Source of the DNA: Pedobacter nanyangensis
Lineage (GTDB): Bacteria; Bacteroidota; Bacteroidia; Sphingobacteriales; Sphingobacteriaceae
Assembly: GCF_003313505.1 (NCBI RefSeq)
Contig: NZ_QMHO01000011.1
Coordinates: 62,001 to 126,000, forward strand
Reading direction: 5' to 3'
DNA: 64,000 nt
The translations under genes and the position numbers were made by a program. A model generated the notes under the pieces. That model did not search any database. It saw only the letters and a program-made list of their open reading frames with translations, and was not told the DNA's origin. Positions 1 to 8,901 of the stretch are shown here, in pieces. Numbering within the stretch: position 1 is the stretch's first letter; each line of letters starts with the position of its first letter.

Positions 1-1
1 T

Positions 2-1453
2 GCCGATGGTTTAAAGCATTCCCTGGAACTCCCCTACCAGGTTTTTGAAGATCAACGCAGCGGCGAAACTTTGGGCGTTTTGCAGAAAGTAAGGATAGAT
101 TGCGAGAAATTTATCACTTCTTTTATCAGCATTCTTTTCGTGAGTTTGATCGGAATGGTTTTCGTGATCGTTTACTCCCTAACAGTAAGCTACAAGGTAA
201 CGTTAATTTATGCCGCATCTATTCCGGTTATCGCATTTATCAGTTGGTTCCTGAGCAGAAAAATCAAGACCATACAACGCTCTATTGTAGCAGAAACTAC
301 AGCTTTGGCAGGCTCAACCACCGAATCCCTTCGCAATATTGAACTGGTAAAAAGCTTGGGCTTGGCCAACCAAGAGATTGAAAGGTTGAACAAAACCACC
401 TACAAGATTTTGGGTTTAGAGCTCAAGAAAGTAAAGTTTGTACGGGGCATGAGCTTTGTGCAGGGTACCACGGTGAATTTGGTGCGCAGTATCATGATTG
501 TGGTATTATTGATCTTGATTTTTGAGAACACCATTTCCCCTGGACAATATTTCTCGTTCCTGTTTTACTCTTTCTTTTTGTTTGGGCCATTACAGGAGCT
601 CGGAAACGTCATTTTAGCCTGGAGGGAAGCCGAAGTATCGTTGGGCAGGTTTAAAGCAATCCTGAGCACTCCCATTGATCAAAAACCAGACAATCCGAAA
701 CCTTTGCATAAAATTGAACAGCTTACGTTCGATGGTATCAGCTTTAAGCATCTTACAGGCAAGACCAATGCCTTAAACCATATTAACTTCAGTGTAAATA
801 AAGGAGAAACTATCGCCTTTGTCGGTCCATCAGGCTCTGGCAAAACAACGTTGGTGAAATTATTGGTTGGCCTTTATCAGCCTGTAGAAGGCAATGTGTT
901 CTACAATAATATCTCCGGCAGGGAAATCAATCTTGATCAATTGAGAGAAAAAATTGGCTTCGTTACTCAAGATACCCAATTGTTTTCCGGAACGATTAGA
1001 GAAAACCTACAGTTTGTGAAACCCAATGCCAGCGATGAGGAATGCCTAAAGGTACTTCGTCAAGCGGCTTGCCATACTTTATTGGCCAGAGCCGACAAAG
1101 GTTTAGACAGCGTTATTGGCGAAGGAGGGGTTAAAGTTTCGGGTGGAGAAAAACAACGATTATCCATTGCTAGAGCTTTATTGCGTAACCCGGATATTTT
1201 GGTGTTCGATGAGGCTACTTCTTCTCTGGATTCTATTACCGAAGAGGAGATTACCGCAACGATTAAAGATGTATCTAAATTGAGTGAACAGATTACCATT
1301 TTAATTGCTCACCGTTTGTCTACCATTCGCCATGCCGATAGGATTTATGTTTTGGAGAAAGGCCAAATTACCGAGCAAGGCAAACACGAAGACTTATTGG
1401 AAGAAAAAGGACTGTACTACGCCATGTGGAGACAGCAAGTTGGAGAGAGGTAA
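2..1453 (+). CDS. ABC exporter (TM + ATPase), 5' end cut by window
   Basis: This is the C-terminal part of an ABC exporter half-transporter. The frame is open back to the first base of the window, so the TTG at 71 is not the real start and the gene begins upstream. The first 220 or so residues are hydrophobic and match the exporter transmembrane domain. The ATPase half follows, with Walker A GPSGSGKTT near nt 824-850, Q-loop VTQD, signature VSGGEKQR near 1136, Walker B ILVFDEATSSLD near 1197 and H-loop AHRLST near 1305. Such proteins act as dimers in the inner membrane and export lipids, peptides or glycans. The substrate cannot be read from this fragment. A following polysaccharide-precursor operon hints at an envelope role (inference). 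Confidence 0.93.
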   Translation, partial: ADGLKHSLELPYQVFEDQRSGETLGVLQKVRIDCEKFITSFISILFVSLIGMVFVIVYSLTVSYKVTLIYAASIPVIAFISWFLSRKIKTIQRSIVAETTALAGSTTESLRNIELVKSLGLANQEIERLNKTTYKILGLELKKVKFVRGMSFVQGTTVNLVRSIMIVVLLILIFENTISPGQYFSFLFYSFFLFGPLQELGNVILAWREAEVSLGRFKAILSTPIDQKPDNPKPLHKIEQLTFDGISFKHLTGKTNALNHINFSVNKGETIAFVGPSGSGKTTLVKLLVGLYQPVEGNVFYNNISGREINLDQLREKIGFVTQDTQLFSGTIRENLQFVKPNASDEECLKVLRQAACHTLLARADKGLDSVIGEGGVKVSGGEKQRLSIARALLRNPDILVFDEATSSLDSITEEEITATIKDVSKLSEQITILIAHRLSTIRHADRIYVLEKGQITEQGKHEDLLEEKGLYYAMWRQQVGER

Positions 1454-1461
1454 TGAACGAT

Positions 1462-1552
1462 TTGTCATGCTGGGCAAAGCGAAGAATCAATTCCTATTTT
1501 AGCAGCAGATTCCTCCCCGATGTATCGGGGCAGGCAGTTCCTCGGAATGACA
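1462..1552. repeat. REP-like intergenic palindromic element
   Basis: The element starts with TTGTCATGC and ends with GAATGACAA, which are inverted terminal copies. Inside is a perfect hairpin, CCCCGA-TGTA-TCGGGG at 1515-1530. It sits between convergent genes. The layout resembles the REP-type intergenic repeats common in Bacteroidota genomes; only one copy of this variant was seen here. Confidence 0.5.
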
Positions 1553-1578
1553 AGCTGCAATTCGAATTGACGGATAAC

Positions 1579-1618
1579 AAACAATGAAGGCCACGAATAT
1601 TCGCGGCCTTCATTGTTT
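1579..1618 (-). terminator. hairpin terminator of the rfb operon
   Basis: A long near-perfect hairpin has arms AACAATGAAGGCC and GGCCTTCATTGTT around a loop that itself pairs (CGAATATTCG). It overlaps the rfbA stop codon by two bases. The U-tract after it is weak, so it may also serve the convergent ABC exporter gene or act as an RNA stabiliser. Confidence 0.6.
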
Positions 1619-2477
1619 ACTTTACAATCTTTAAGAGGTATTCGCCGTAACCACTTTTCACCAAGGGTTTAGCAATTTCTTTTAATTGATCTGCGGTGAT
1701 AAATCCCATACGATAGGCAATTTCTTCAATACATCCAATCTTTAGGCCCTGTCTTTCTTCGATAATCTGCACAAATTGTCCCGCTTGCATCAACGACGCA
1801 AAGGTTCCGGTATCTAGCCAGGCTGTACCACGGCTCAATACGCCTACCTTCAGTTTTCCTCTTTCTAAATAAACCTTGTTAACGTCGGTTATTTCATATT
1901 CCCCACGGGCAGAAGGTTGGATATTTTTGGCAATCTCGATGACCTCGTTATCGTAGAAATATAAACCTGGCACCGCATAATCTGACTTAGGCTGTGCAGG
2001 TTTTTCTTCAATGGAAATCACTTTGTTGTCCTTATCAAATTCTACTACACCGTAGCGCTCTGGGTCTGATACCTGGTAGGCAAAAACAACACCTCCATTA
2101 GGATCAGCACTGTTCTGTAGCAGTTTGGCTATTCCATCGCCATAAAAAATATTATCGCCCAATACCAAGGCCACTTTATCTTTACCGATAAACTCCTCTC
2201 CGATAACAAAGGCTTGCGCCAATCCATTGGGTTCCGGTTGTACCGCATAGCTAAACTTACAACCTAAAGAAGTTCCATCGCCAAGTAGCTTTTGAAAATT
2301 AGGCAAATCACGAGGCGTTGAAATGATCAGGATTTCATGGATCCCCGCCAGCATCAAGGTCGACAATGGATAGTAGATCATTGGCTTATCATAAACCGGC
2401 ATCATTTGCTTGCTGCAAGCTAAAGTTAACGGGTGCAATCTGGTGCCGCTACCGCCGGCTAATATTATCCCTTTCAT
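1617..2477 (-). CDS. rfbA: glucose-1-phosphate thymidylyltransferase RfbA/RmlA
   Basis: The enzyme makes dTDP-glucose from glucose-1-phosphate and dTTP, the first step of dTDP-L-rhamnose synthesis in the cytoplasm. The N-terminus MKGIILAGGSGTRLHPLT carries the nucleotide-binding signature GGSGTRL, followed by KQMMPVYDKPMIYYP, GDNIFYG and YGVVEFD, all typical of the short RmlA type. The length of 286 residues is standard. It is the last gene of the rfbB-rfbD-rfbA operon, 17 nt after rfbD, and a hairpin follows its stop. The product should feed O-antigen or other surface glycan synthesis. Confidence 0.96.
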   Translation of the reverse strand: MKGIILAGGSGTRLHPLTLACSKQMMPVYDKPMIYYPLSTLMLAGIHEILIISTPRDLPNFQKLLGDGTSLGCKFSYAVQPEPNGLAQAFVIGEEFIGKDKVALVLGDNIFYGDGIAKLLQNSADPNGGVVFAYQVSDPERYGVVEFDKDNKVISIEEKPAQPKSDYAVPGLYFYDNEVIEIAKNIQPSARGEYEITDVNKVYLERGKLKVGVLSRGTAWLDTGTFASLMQAGQFVQIIEERQGLKIGCIEEIAYRMGFITADQLKEIAKPLVKSGYGEYLLKIVK

Positions 2478-2494
2478 ATGGTTCAGTTTTTTGG

Positions 2495-3358
2495 TTAATG
2501 ATTAGATTTAAGCGCCTCCATGCAAACCTTTAAACTATCTAGCCAATAAGGCACTTGAACGCTGTAGTCGGCTTTTATTTTTGTTTTATCCATTACCGAA
2601 AAAGGAGGCCTTTTGGCTTTGGTTGGATAAGCGCTTGTTGGTATTGGATTTACGTTCACTTTTGTACCACTCAGGTCGAATATTGCCTTTGCAAAATCAT
2701 ACCATGAGGTTACGCCCTCATTACTAAAATGATAAATACCATATTTTTTTTGGGGATTTTGAATGATATCAAAAATAATATTGGCTAGGTCAACGGCATA
2801 AGTAGGTGTCCCTACTTGATCCGCAATAACATTCAGCTCATCACGCTCGGCACCAAGTTTCAGCATGGTTTTCACAAAGTTATTGGCAAACTCAGAATAT
2901 AACCAACTGGTACGAATAATGACATGAGTATCCAATTCGTTGATGATTGCCAATTCACCATCCAACTTTGTTGCGCCGTAAACGCTAATTGGATTGGCTT
3001 TGTCATCCTCTTTTAGCAGCTTTACTTCCTTGCCTTCAAATACAAAATCTGTGGAAATATGGATGAGCGTAGCTTGATATTTTTTACAAAGCTGGGCTAA
3101 ATTTTTAGCCCCAGTTTCATTTACCGCCTTGGCAATATCCGCTTCGTCTTCTGCCTTGTCAACGGCTGTGTATGCGGCACAATTAACCACATAAGATGGC
3201 TTGGTTTGATCAAAAAGGAGATTTAATGCCGATACATCTAAAATATTAGCTGTATTTTCATCGGGAAAAACTACATTTTCGATTACTCTTAAACCTGCTA
3301 TTTTTTTAATGCATTGGCCTAATTGTCCTCCAGCTCCTATGACTACAATATTGCCCAT
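2495..3358 (-). CDS. rfbD: dTDP-4-dehydrorhamnose reductase RfbD/RmlD
   Basis: This short-chain dehydrogenase/reductase makes the last step to dTDP-L-rhamnose using NAD(P)H. The N-terminus has the Rossmann motif GAGGQLG, the middle has NCAAYTAVDKAEDE and STDFVFEG, and the catalytic YxxxK is in SVYGATKLDGE. At 287 residues it is of normal length. Its ATG overlaps the rfbB stop by one base (TAATG), which indicates translational coupling. The substrate normally comes from the RfbC epimerase, which is not encoded next to it here. Confidence 0.95.
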   Translation of the reverse strand: MGNIVVIGAGGQLGQCIKKIAGLRVIENVVFPDENTANILDVSALNLLFDQTKPSYVVNCAAYTAVDKAEDEADIAKAVNETGAKNLAQLCKKYQATLIHISTDFVFEGKEVKLLKEDDKANPISVYGATKLDGELAIINELDTHVIIRTSWLYSEFANNFVKTMLKLGAERDELNVIADQVGTPTYAVDLANIIFDIIQNPQKKYGIYHFSNEGVTSWYDFAKAIFDLSGTKVNVNPIPTSAYPTKAKRPPFSVMDKTKIKADYSVQVPYWLDSLKVCMEALKSNH

Positions 3359-4410
3359 TATCTGTTTTTGTACTGCTTTTCGTAATAAGACTGATAATTC
3401 CCAGAAGTCACATTATTCAACCATTCTTCGTTAGCTAAATACCAATCTACGGTTTTCTCCAAACCTTCTTCAAATTGCAGGCTAGGCACCCAGTTGAGTT
3501 CTTTTTGTAGCTTGGTCGAATCAATGGCATATCGCAAATCGTGGCCAGCCCTGTCCGTAACAAACGTAATCAGTTGTGCAGATTCTCCGTCTTTACGGCC
3601 TAGTTTCTTGTCCATGATTTTGCAGAGCAAGTGGATCAAATCAATGTTTTTCCATTCGTTATGCCCGCCAATGTTGTAGGTCTGGCCGGTTTTTGCTTGA
3701 TGGAAAATCACATCAATTGCTCTGGCATGATCTTCTACCCAAAGCCAATCCCTTACGTTTTCACCTTTACCGTAAACAGGTACGGGCTTATTGTTTTTAA
3801 TATTGTTAATGGCCAAAGGAATTAGCTTTTCCGGGAAATGGTGCGAGCCGTAATTGTTGGAGCAATTTGAGATTACACAGTCCATACCGTAGGTATCATG
3901 GTAGGCTCTAACAAAGTGATCAGAGCTTGCTTTTGAAGCCGAGTAAGGGCTGTGCGGATCGTAGGCAGTAGTTTCTGTGAACATCCCTGTTTCTCCTAAA
4001 GCACCATACACTTCATCAGTACTGATATGGTAAAAACGTTTTTGCTTATAGTCGTTTTTCCAATACTCTCTGGCCGCGTTTAACAGGTTAACCGTTCCAA
4101 TTACGTTGGTCATTACAAAAGCCGTAGGATCAACAATAGAACGGTCAACGTGGCTTTCTGCGGCCAAATGAACCACTGCATCGAAGTTTTCCTCCGCAAA
4201 CAGTTCATTAATTGCCTGGGCATCTGTGATATCGATTTTGACAAATCTGTAATTGGGCCGATTTTCTACATCTGTTAGGTTCGCCAAATTACCCGCATAG
4301 GTCAATTTATCCAAATTTACGATTTGATAATCGGGATAATTGTTTACAAACCGACGAACTACGTGAGAGCCGATAAAACCTGCACCACCTGTGATTAATA
4401 TTTTCTTCAA
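3358..4410 (-). CDS. rfbB: dTDP-glucose 4,6-dehydratase RfbB/RmlB
   Basis: An extended SDR that converts dTDP-glucose to dTDP-4-keto-6-deoxyglucose with bound NAD. Visible motifs are the Rossmann GGAGFIGSHVVRR at the N-terminus, HLAAESHVDRS, the active-site STDEVYG, and YSASKASSDH with the YxxxK pair. The length is 350 residues, usual for the family. It is the first gene of the operon. A TATTTTTG box 23 bp upstream of the ATG (4434-4441) is a candidate -7 promoter element. Confidence 0.96.
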   Translation of the reverse strand: MKKILITGGAGFIGSHVVRRFVNNYPDYQIVNLDKLTYAGNLANLTDVENRPNYRFVKIDITDAQAINELFAEENFDAVVHLAAESHVDRSIVDPTAFVMTNVIGTVNLLNAAREYWKNDYKQKRFYHISTDEVYGALGETGMFTETTAYDPHSPYSASKASSDHFVRAYHDTYGMDCVISNCSNNYGSHHFPEKLIPLAINNIKNNKPVPVYGKGENVRDWLWVEDHARAIDVIFHQAKTGQTYNIGGHNEWKNIDLIHLLCKIMDKKLGRKDGESAQLITFVTDRAGHDLRYAIDSTKLQKELNWVPSLQFEEGLEKTVDWYLANEEWLNNVTSGNYQSYYEKQYKNR

Positions 4411-4433
4411 AGCAATATGTATCTTGTTTCTTA

Positions 4434-4441
4434 CAAAAATA
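4434..4441 (-). promoter_or_regulatory. candidate -7 box of the rfb operon
   Basis: The minus strand reads TATTTTTG here, matching the Bacteroidota TAnnTTTG -7 consensus, 23 bp before the rfbB ATG. No clear TTTG -33 element was found at the usual distance, so this is tentative. Confidence 0.35.
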
Positions 4442-4484
4442 TAAGAAAGTCTCTATTTATCTAAAATTAAAACAATTAAGGAAT

Positions 4485-5051
4485 TTAGCTTTGATCCGCC
4501 AAGTTTTCTTCGAGTTCGGCATACCAATCCTCACCATACTTTCTGATTAAAGGATCTTTAAGGAATTTATAAACCGGTACTTTCAGCTCCCTTCCAAAAG
4601 TGCAAGCATCTTTACAGATGTGCCACCTGTCATAGTTCAGCACGTCAAATTCAGGGTATTGGGTAATCCTGATGGGATATAGATGGCACGAAATAGGCTT
4701 TTTCCAGTCTATCAAACCTTGTTCATAAGCTTTTTCGATGGCACATTTGGTGATGCCATTTTCGAAAGTCACATAGGCGCACTCCTTATGTCCATCTACA
4801 CAAGGGGTGGTCAAATCTCCGTCCAAATCTATTACCGAAGTTCCATATTGCTCAATGGCCGCTATCCCTTTGGGTGCCAGTAAATGCTTTATCTTAGGGT
4901 ATATTTCCGCTAAAATTGCCTTTTCTGATTGTTCAAGTGGGGCACCTGCATCTCCCTCTATACAACAAATTCCTTTACACTTGCCTAAATTGCACACAAA
5001 ATCCTCTTTGATCAGGTCTTCGTGCAATAAGGTACTTTGAACTTCTATCAT
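4485..5051 (-). CDS. DUF3109 family cysteine-rich protein
   Basis: A 188-residue cytoplasmic protein of the DUF3109 family, which has no established function. It is rich in conserved cysteines: CNLGKCKGICC near the N-terminus, then CAIEKA, CHLYPIRITQYP and HICKDACTFG. The spacing recalls iron-sulfur or zinc-binding proteins of the YkgJ group, so metal binding is likely (inference). It has no signal peptide or membrane segment. It stands between the rfb operon and a DUF3108 gene with its own 74-80 bp spacers, so it may be monocistronic. Confidence 0.88.
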   Translation of the reverse strand: MIEVQSTLLHEDLIKEDFVCNLGKCKGICCIEGDAGAPLEQSEKAILAEIYPKIKHLLAPKGIAAIEQYGTSVIDLDGDLTTPCVDGHKECAYVTFENGITKCAIEKAYEQGLIDWKKPISCHLYPIRITQYPEFDVLNYDRWHICKDACTFGRELKVPVYKFLKDPLIRKYGEDWYAELEENLADQS

Positions 5052-5131
5052 TGTTACGGTTGCTGTTTATTTGTATAAATTGGCCAATTGTTTGCGTTGT
5101 ACCGTTTCCAAAGTTAACCAATTAGTTTTTG

Positions 5132-5902
5132 TTATTTTCCTATTGGGTATTTTAAGCCTTCGGCTGATTTTATTTCGAGTGTTACGGACCCCACCAGTAT
5201 TTCAACTTGAGCTTTTACGGGAACGCGGTTTCCATCATCGGTAATCCAAAGGTACAATTTACTGTCTTTTCTAAAAATACGCCCCGGCTTAATGGAAGGG
5301 CTAAACTTAAGACAGTTGATTTTACCCAGTTTAGATTTAATGGTTTCCTTACCAACATACTGTATCTCGAGCGACGAGATCTCATCGCCCAAAAAATAAT
5401 TCAGCTTAAAGGTATCGTTTATTTTCAGCTTGGAAATATCCAGGCTACGGGCGAAATAGTAAGCCGAAACCAAATCAAAAGTTTGCGTAGTTGGTGTACT
5501 AAAGGTGCCTCTGTTCGCTACTACCTTTTTGTTATCCTGGTAAAACCTGGCTTTGTCCTGCCTACGATAACTTGCTTCCCTGATGTCTTCTTGGTAAAAA
5601 TAAGGGGTCAGTTCTGTTTTATGGATATACGAATCGTAATGGTCCCTGATTTTATAGAAGATATCGAAAGTGCCCGATGTACGTGCATCAACCACCAAAC
5701 GATAGGTGGGGTTTCCGTCAAACTTCATGTCGGAGGCTTCCACTTTAATGGTTGCTTCGGCGGCCGTGATAAAACCGTATTTCAACCTGTAGGTAAGTAC
5801 CTCGCCTTCTTTAAAGGCGGCTTCTTTCTTAATGGGCAGTTCTTGAGCATGTACAAGATTCCCGCAAGCAACTATCGCTAATATCAACGCTAATTTTCTC
5901 AT
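5132..5902 (-). CDS. DUF3108 domain periplasmic protein
   Basis: The frame is open to an ATG at 6019, but the start at 5902 is preferred because it gives a clean signal peptide, MRKLALILAIVACGNLVHAQ, and normal family length (256 residues). The mature protein starts around ELPIKKEAAFKEGEVLTYRLKYGF, characteristic of DUF3108, a beta-rich periplasmic or outer-membrane-associated family. The C-terminus has LKFSPSIKPGRIFRKDSKLYLWITDDGNRVPV, another family hallmark. The function is unknown; the fold is thought to resemble lipoprotein carrier-like beta structures (inference). Confidence 0.88.
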   Translation of the reverse strand: MRKLALILAIVACGNLVHAQELPIKKEAAFKEGEVLTYRLKYGFITAAEATIKVEASDMKFDGNPTYRLVVDARTSGTFDIFYKIRDHYDSYIHKTELTPYFYQEDIREASYRRQDKARFYQDNKKVVANRGTFSTPTTQTFDLVSAYYFARSLDISKLKINDTFKLNYFLGDEISSLEIQYVGKETIKSKLGKINCLKFSPSIKPGRIFRKDSKLYLWITDDGNRVPVKAQVEILVGSVTLEIKSAEGLKYPIGK

Positions 5903-6029
5903 GCCCTGGTTAAAACAAAAAGTAATCCAATTTTTAGAATATGTGAGGGAACAGATGTTAACATTTGTTAAAACGCAGCGGCAAAAGAATAAAATAAAGG
6001 CAAATATACGCTTTCGCAAAAATAATTTG

Positions 6030-6545
6030 CTAGTCTTTTCTCTTGTACAGTGGCACGGTTGAACAAGGCTCGCCGTACATGAGGCTTTTTACTACGGGCG
6101 TTAACAGCGCCGTAACTTCTACATAGGCCGAAATTGGGATTTGCGGGTTGGCACAGCCTTTAACCACTACCCTTTGTCCGGCATAGTCTTCCAGATTGAT
6201 TTGAGCCAAGGCCTTCGAAAACAAAACCGTTTCCAATGTTTCGAGGCTACCAAACACCACTTGGTTTGCAAATGGCCTCATTTTATTAGCCAGTAGCATA
6301 TATGCCCAAGTTGGCACAATGGCATCGGCGGTACAGGTTATGGCGATATTCTTATCCTGGTATTGTTGCCAATCATGTTCCTTTACAAAGTCGCGGAAGT
6401 CCTTTTCCCTCAACATCAATCCGTGAAAAAGGTTGTCCTTGATATCATACAGCACACGCTCGCCGTTCTCCAGATAGTCTTCCAGGTTAAACGTGATTAG
6501 TCCGCTAGCTGCAACTTTATTAACGATGTTTTCTTGAATGTCCAT
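6030..6545 (-). CDS. DUF2480 family protein
   Basis: A 171-residue soluble protein of the Bacteroidota-specific DUF2480 family. The recognisable core is NKVAASGLITFNLEDY at the N-terminus, the middle DWQQYQDKNIAITCTADAI followed by VPTWAYML, and the C-terminal MYGEPCSTVPLYKRKD. No signal peptide or membrane segment is visible. No reaction is established for this family. It lies 127 bp upstream of the DUF3108 start at 5902 and just downstream of the PpiD-like gene and its terminator. Confidence 0.9.
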   Translation of the reverse strand: MDIQENIVNKVAASGLITFNLEDYLENGERVLYDIKDNLFHGLMLREKDFRDFVKEHDWQQYQDKNIAITCTADAIVPTWAYMLLANKMRPFANQVVFGSLETLETVLFSKALAQINLEDYAGQRVVVKGCANPQIPISAYVEVTALLTPVVKSLMYGEPCSTVPLYKRKD

Positions 6546-6611
6546 TTTGCTAAGTCAAAAGTGTAAAGTTAAAAGCGCTAAAAGTCTATTGAGCTTCTCT
6601 TTAAAACAAAA

Positions 6612-6640
6612 AACCGCCTCGATGTAAAGTCGAGACGGTT
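6612..6640 (-). terminator. rho-independent terminator of the PpiD-like gene
   Basis: On the minus strand an 11-bp stem with one mismatch (AACCGTCTCGA with TCGAGGCGGTT) is followed by TTTTGTTTT. It lies about 20 bp after the stop of the PpiD-like gene. Confidence 0.8.
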
Positions 6641-6660
6641 ACAAAATTAAGTAATTAAGA

Positions 6661-8760
6661 TTAATAGAATTTCACCCTATTGTCTTTTATGTTGGCTTTT
6701 TCTTGCAATGCTTGGAATGCACCGCCTAGCGCACGTTGGCTAATATTCATCATCATTCCTTGTTTTTGCTTGAATGTGTTTGCTAAAGGCGCTGGATTAG
6801 TGAAACCTTCTACCACAAAAACATATACGCCTCTATCGCCGCTAACTGCCTTAGAAAGTTTTCCTACTTGCGAGCCGAACACTGTTCCCACCACTTTGTT
6901 TTCCTGTGATAAACCAGGGATAATAGGGTTGGCGAACACCATGTTTTGCACTGGAGTAGCTGTTTTACCCACTTTTTGGGCTACTGCTTCAATAGTAGAA
7001 GTGCCAGCTAAAGCTTTGTCAAATTTCTCTGTCAACATTTTAGCTTTCTTAGCGTTTAGCACCTGAGGTTCAATTTGCTTTTTCACGTCTTCTAAAGATA
7101 GTTGGCCTTTTGGTTTAATGCCGGTTAATTGGGCAACTACATAGGCGTTGTCCATAGTGTAAACCTGTGGCAATACCTCTCCTTTATCTGCTTCATAACC
7201 TTCCCTGATCAGTTGGCGAGGGTTATCCAGACCAGGTGCATATCCCTGGGTAGCGGTAATTCCGTCAGCTACTCCAACGGTATAGCCCTGTTTTTGGGCC
7301 AAGGCACTAAAATTATCAGATTTTACTTCGTTTAGGAAAGCAGTTGCTTTTTTGTAGGCCGCATCTCTGGTTTTTTGGCTAGGTGCCAAGTTTTTCTCGA
7401 TGTAAGCCAACTTCACTACTTTGGATGAACCTACTTGTTTTTCGATTTTGATCACGTGAACACCAAACTGAGATTTCACTACTTTGATATCACCAGCTTT
7501 GCCATTGAAAGAAGCATTTTCAAACTCTGGCACCATTGCACCACGAGCAAAAGTACCTAAATCTCCGCCTTGGTCTTTTGAACCATCAACGCTGAATTTT
7601 TTGGCCAGATCTGCAAAGTTACTTCCACCTTGCGCCAGGGCTTTTAAAGAGTCGGCCAGTTTGAAGGCTTTTTCTTCGCCACCAACTTGCGCCGGATTAA
7701 TCAAAATGTGCGCTGCCTTAACTGAATCTGGAGAGAAACGGCTATCCACTACTTTAACCAATTTGTAAGAGTTTCCAGAGAATTTTGGCCCGTAGAAACT
7801 TCCTACCGGATAGTTGAAGATTACCGAATCAACCGCTGGATCCAATTTGCCTTTTGAGAGGTAGGTATATGGGATTTTAACATCCGAGTTGTTTGCAGAG
7901 AATAAAGAATCATTAGGAGTAGTCTTGAAATCAGCGGCCAATTTCTCAATTTGAGCTTTTACGATGGCACTATCCGCTGCAGTAGGCAAAATACTGAAAG
8001 AAACATATTTGAAATCTCTTCTTTCCTGAGGATTATCAAAACGTTTTTTGTTTTCTTCGTAGTACGCCTTATAATCTGCATCGTCCAGCTTAACGTTGGC
8101 GTCTAAAATAGCGCTATAATCAAGGTTTACATATTTAAAGTTCACCAGCTTGTTACGGTTGGTGTACTCATCATTTGCTTCCAGGTTGGTTACGTAAACA
8201 GAGTTACTGACCAACTTATTGTATTTCTGCTGGAGCGCTTGTTTTTCGATTTCACTTTCCAAAATTAACCACTGCTGAGCTAGCTGAGGGTTCTTGTCCC
8301 TGCTTTTCAATGAAGTCATTACGGCGGTTCTATCAAATTGGCCTGTTTGCGGATTTCCAAAATATTGGGTAATCAAAGGGCTTGGGTTTTTACCCTGCAC
8401 CAAATCAAAAAGCTCATCAGAAGAAACGGTTAAACCAACTCTTTCAAACTCTTTGCCCAACACAACATTTGCAATTTCCGATTGCCAAGCCTGGTCCACA
8501 GCCATTGACTGCATTTGGGCGTTCATTACACCACCATACTGTTGTTTAAACTGTGCAGAAGTTTGCTCTACTTTTGCGTTGAACGCATCGTATTTCACTT
8601 CTTCGCCATCAATGCTTCCTACAACTGTTCTTGATGCTGCTCCAAATATTGCTGTACCTTGCTGCAACAAAGGCTCTAAAACAAATAACGCCAGCACCAC
8701 TGCAATACCACCCACTAAAAAGTAGCCCATTTTGGTACGCATGAAAGTCATTAAACCCAT
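6661..8760 (-). CDS. PpiD/SurA-like membrane-anchored peptidyl-prolyl isomerase
   Basis: A 699-residue periplasmic folding factor. An N-terminal membrane anchor (about residues 12-33, YFLVGGIAVVLALFVLEPLL) is followed by a SurA-N-like chaperone region, a parvulin PPIC domain at about 348-442 (AAHILINPAQ, DLAKKFSVDGS, QGGDLGTFARGAMVPEFE, FGVHVIKIEK), and a long C-terminal part that probably forms a second, divergent parvulin-like region. The architecture matches PpiD-type proteins that help outer-membrane and secreted proteins fold at the inner membrane. A terminator follows, and an LptC gene lies upstream, so it sits among outer-membrane biogenesis genes. Confidence 0.92.
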   Translation of the reverse strand: MGLMTFMRTKMGYFLVGGIAVVLALFVLEPLLQQGTAIFGAASRTVVGSIDGEEVKYDAFNAKVEQTSAQFKQQYGGVMNAQMQSMAVDQAWQSEIANVVLGKEFERVGLTVSSDELFDLVQGKNPSPLITQYFGNPQTGQFDRTAVMTSLKSRDKNPQLAQQWLILESEIEKQALQQKYNKLVSNSVYVTNLEANDEYTNRNKLVNFKYVNLDYSAILDANVKLDDADYKAYYEENKKRFDNPQERRDFKYVSFSILPTAADSAIVKAQIEKLAADFKTTPNDSLFSANNSDVKIPYTYLSKGKLDPAVDSVIFNYPVGSFYGPKFSGNSYKLVKVVDSRFSPDSVKAAHILINPAQVGGEEKAFKLADSLKALAQGGSNFADLAKKFSVDGSKDQGGDLGTFARGAMVPEFENASFNGKAGDIKVVKSQFGVHVIKIEKQVGSSKVVKLAYIEKNLAPSQKTRDAAYKKATAFLNEVKSDNFSALAQKQGYTVGVADGITATQGYAPGLDNPRQLIREGYEADKGEVLPQVYTMDNAYVVAQLTGIKPKGQLSLEDVKKQIEPQVLNAKKAKMLTEKFDKALAGTSTIEAVAQKVGKTATPVQNMVFANPIIPGLSQENKVVGTVFGSQVGKLSKAVSGDRGVYVFVVEGFTNPAPLANTFKQKQGMMMNISQRALGGAFQALQEKANIKDNRVKFY

Positions 8761-8803
8761 ACTATTCTTTATAAATCTTTATTTTGTTAGTAAATTTTAA
8801 GAG

Positions 8804-8826
8804 GGCGCAAGATACAAATTTGCGCC
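8804..8826. promoter_or_regulatory. small inverted repeat upstream of the PpiD-like gene
   Basis: Arms GGCGCAA and TTGCGCC are separated by 9 nt, 44 bp upstream of the PpiD-like start. It could be an operator or a remnant of a terminator for lptC. There is no U-tract. Confidence 0.3.
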
Positions 8827-8901
8827 AAATTAGAAAATATTAAATTTCAATTGTTTTTTAACTTGAAAATTAGGCAGATATGGCCCAAATTTCCTGTTGT
8901 T

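Noticed and set aside
5207..5881. 224-codon plus-strand frame antisense to the DUF3108 gene
   Set aside because: It mirrors a good gene with signal peptide; no domain or start support on the plus strand.
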